Shown piece after piece: positions 63,751 through 64,000 of a stretch of DNA of 64,000 bases. Both the position numbers and the translations under genes were made by a program. The number at the start of each line of letters is the position of its first letter. Positions within the stretch are counted from its first letter, which is position 1. Location of the stretch: contig CADADR010000008.1 of the NCBI GenBank assembly GCA_902786745.1, positions 62,001 to 126,000 of the forward strand, written 5' to 3'. The notes under the pieces are model-generated. The model had not been told where the DNA came from and made no database searches. It worked only from the letters and a program-made list of their open reading frames with translations. The stretch comes from an uncultured Bacteroidia bacterium (GTDB lineage: Bacteria > Bacteroidota > Bacteroidia > Bacteroidales > F082).

Positions 63751-64000
63751 ATGAAACAGACCATTACTATTATCGCTCTGGTGCTCATGGCGTTTTCAGC
63801 TATGGCTCAACAGCCCAAGCCACAACCGCTCACGCAAGAAGAATTCGAGGCCTTATGCCCCACCCCGCCCATGGGATGGAACAGTTGGAACAAATTCGGT
63901 TGCAACGTCAGCGAACAACTGCTTATGGAAGCCGCTGATGCCATGGTGTCTTCAGGTATGAAAGACGCCGGTTATGAATATATCGTCGTGGACGACTGCT
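63751..64000 (+). CDS. Alpha-galactosidase (GH27), 5' part only
   Basis: 83 codons visible; the gene continues past the window. Signal peptide 1-20 (SAMAQ), then [20 protein letters not shown] and [14 protein letters not shown], the conserved N-terminal barrel of GH27 alpha-galactosidases with GWNSWN and the D-D substrate-contact loop. Removes terminal alpha-galactose from plant oligosaccharides. A TACCTTTG box at 63717-63724 lies 26 bases upstream. Confidence 0.92.
   Translation, partial: MKQTITIIALVLMAFSAMAQQPKPQPLTQEEFEALCPTPPMGWNSWNKFGCNVSEQLLMEAADAMVSSGMKDAGYEYIVVDDC

Overview
The window looks like a chromosomal stretch of a Bacteroidales bacterium. Several proteins end in type IX secretion (T9SS) C-terminal sorting domains (beginning YPNP or WPNP). 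Genes are preceded by the Bacteroidetes-type promoter (TTTG, about 18 to 20 bases, TAnnTTTG) rather than by strong Shine-Dalgarno sequences. Housekeeping genes include an HU protein, ATP-type PEP carboxykinase, a thrS-infC-rpmI-rplT operon and uvrB-recQ. I cannot name the genus from sequence alone.

Layout. 1-5.4 kb: a truncated P-type calcium ATPase, a TerB-like protein of an unnamed family, peptidase E, and tRNA-Arg(ACG) plus tRNA-Glu(CTC), each followed by a hairpin terminator. 5.4-16.9 kb is an accessory region beside the tRNAs. It holds an AAA/DUF4143 ATPase preceded by four repeats at exactly 33-bp period, a tight six-gene operon (membrane proteins, J-domain protein, ADP-ribosylglycohydrolase, lipoprotein, Cys-rich membrane protein), a divergent PLD nuclease whose C-terminus resembles an Hsp70 substrate-binding domain, a methyltransferase-like/Sel1 fusion and a DUF1848 radical-SAM-like protein. 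17-34.3 kb: secreted and envelope proteins (M6 protease, C69 dipeptidase, T9SS cargo, DUF4419, a MauE-thioredoxin fusion), rarA, an EcsC-like protein and a TPR-HTH regulator. 34.4-44.7 kb: core genes (trmH-like, fmt, HU, recQ, uvrB, rplT, rpmI, infC, thrS).

44.8-56.4 kb is a defence island on the minus strand. It is a type I restriction-modification operon in which hsdM-hsdS and hsdR are separated by four cargo genes: a PIN-like/zinc-ribbon protein, an ApeA-like HEPN protein, an AAA ATPase and a small PD-(D/E)XK-like protein. A 22-codon remnant of an hsdS 3' end survives directly before apeA and overlaps its start codon, which records how the locus was built. 56.4-64 kb: an SGNH hydrolase, a C10 protease/beta-helix T9SS protein, a thioredoxin-like lipoprotein coupled to msrA, pckA, a DUF6263 protein and the start of a GH27 alpha-galactosidase.

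The most unusual items are: (i) the six-gene J-domain/ADP-ribosylglycohydrolase operon with its divergent PLD-chaperone-like fusion, whose first gene is a paralogue of the TerB-like protein at 2.6 kb; (ii) the type I RM locus with four cargo genes and an hsdS scar; (iii) the 33-bp-period repeat array; and (iv) a nested inverted-repeat element present twice, both times filling the gap between convergent genes.
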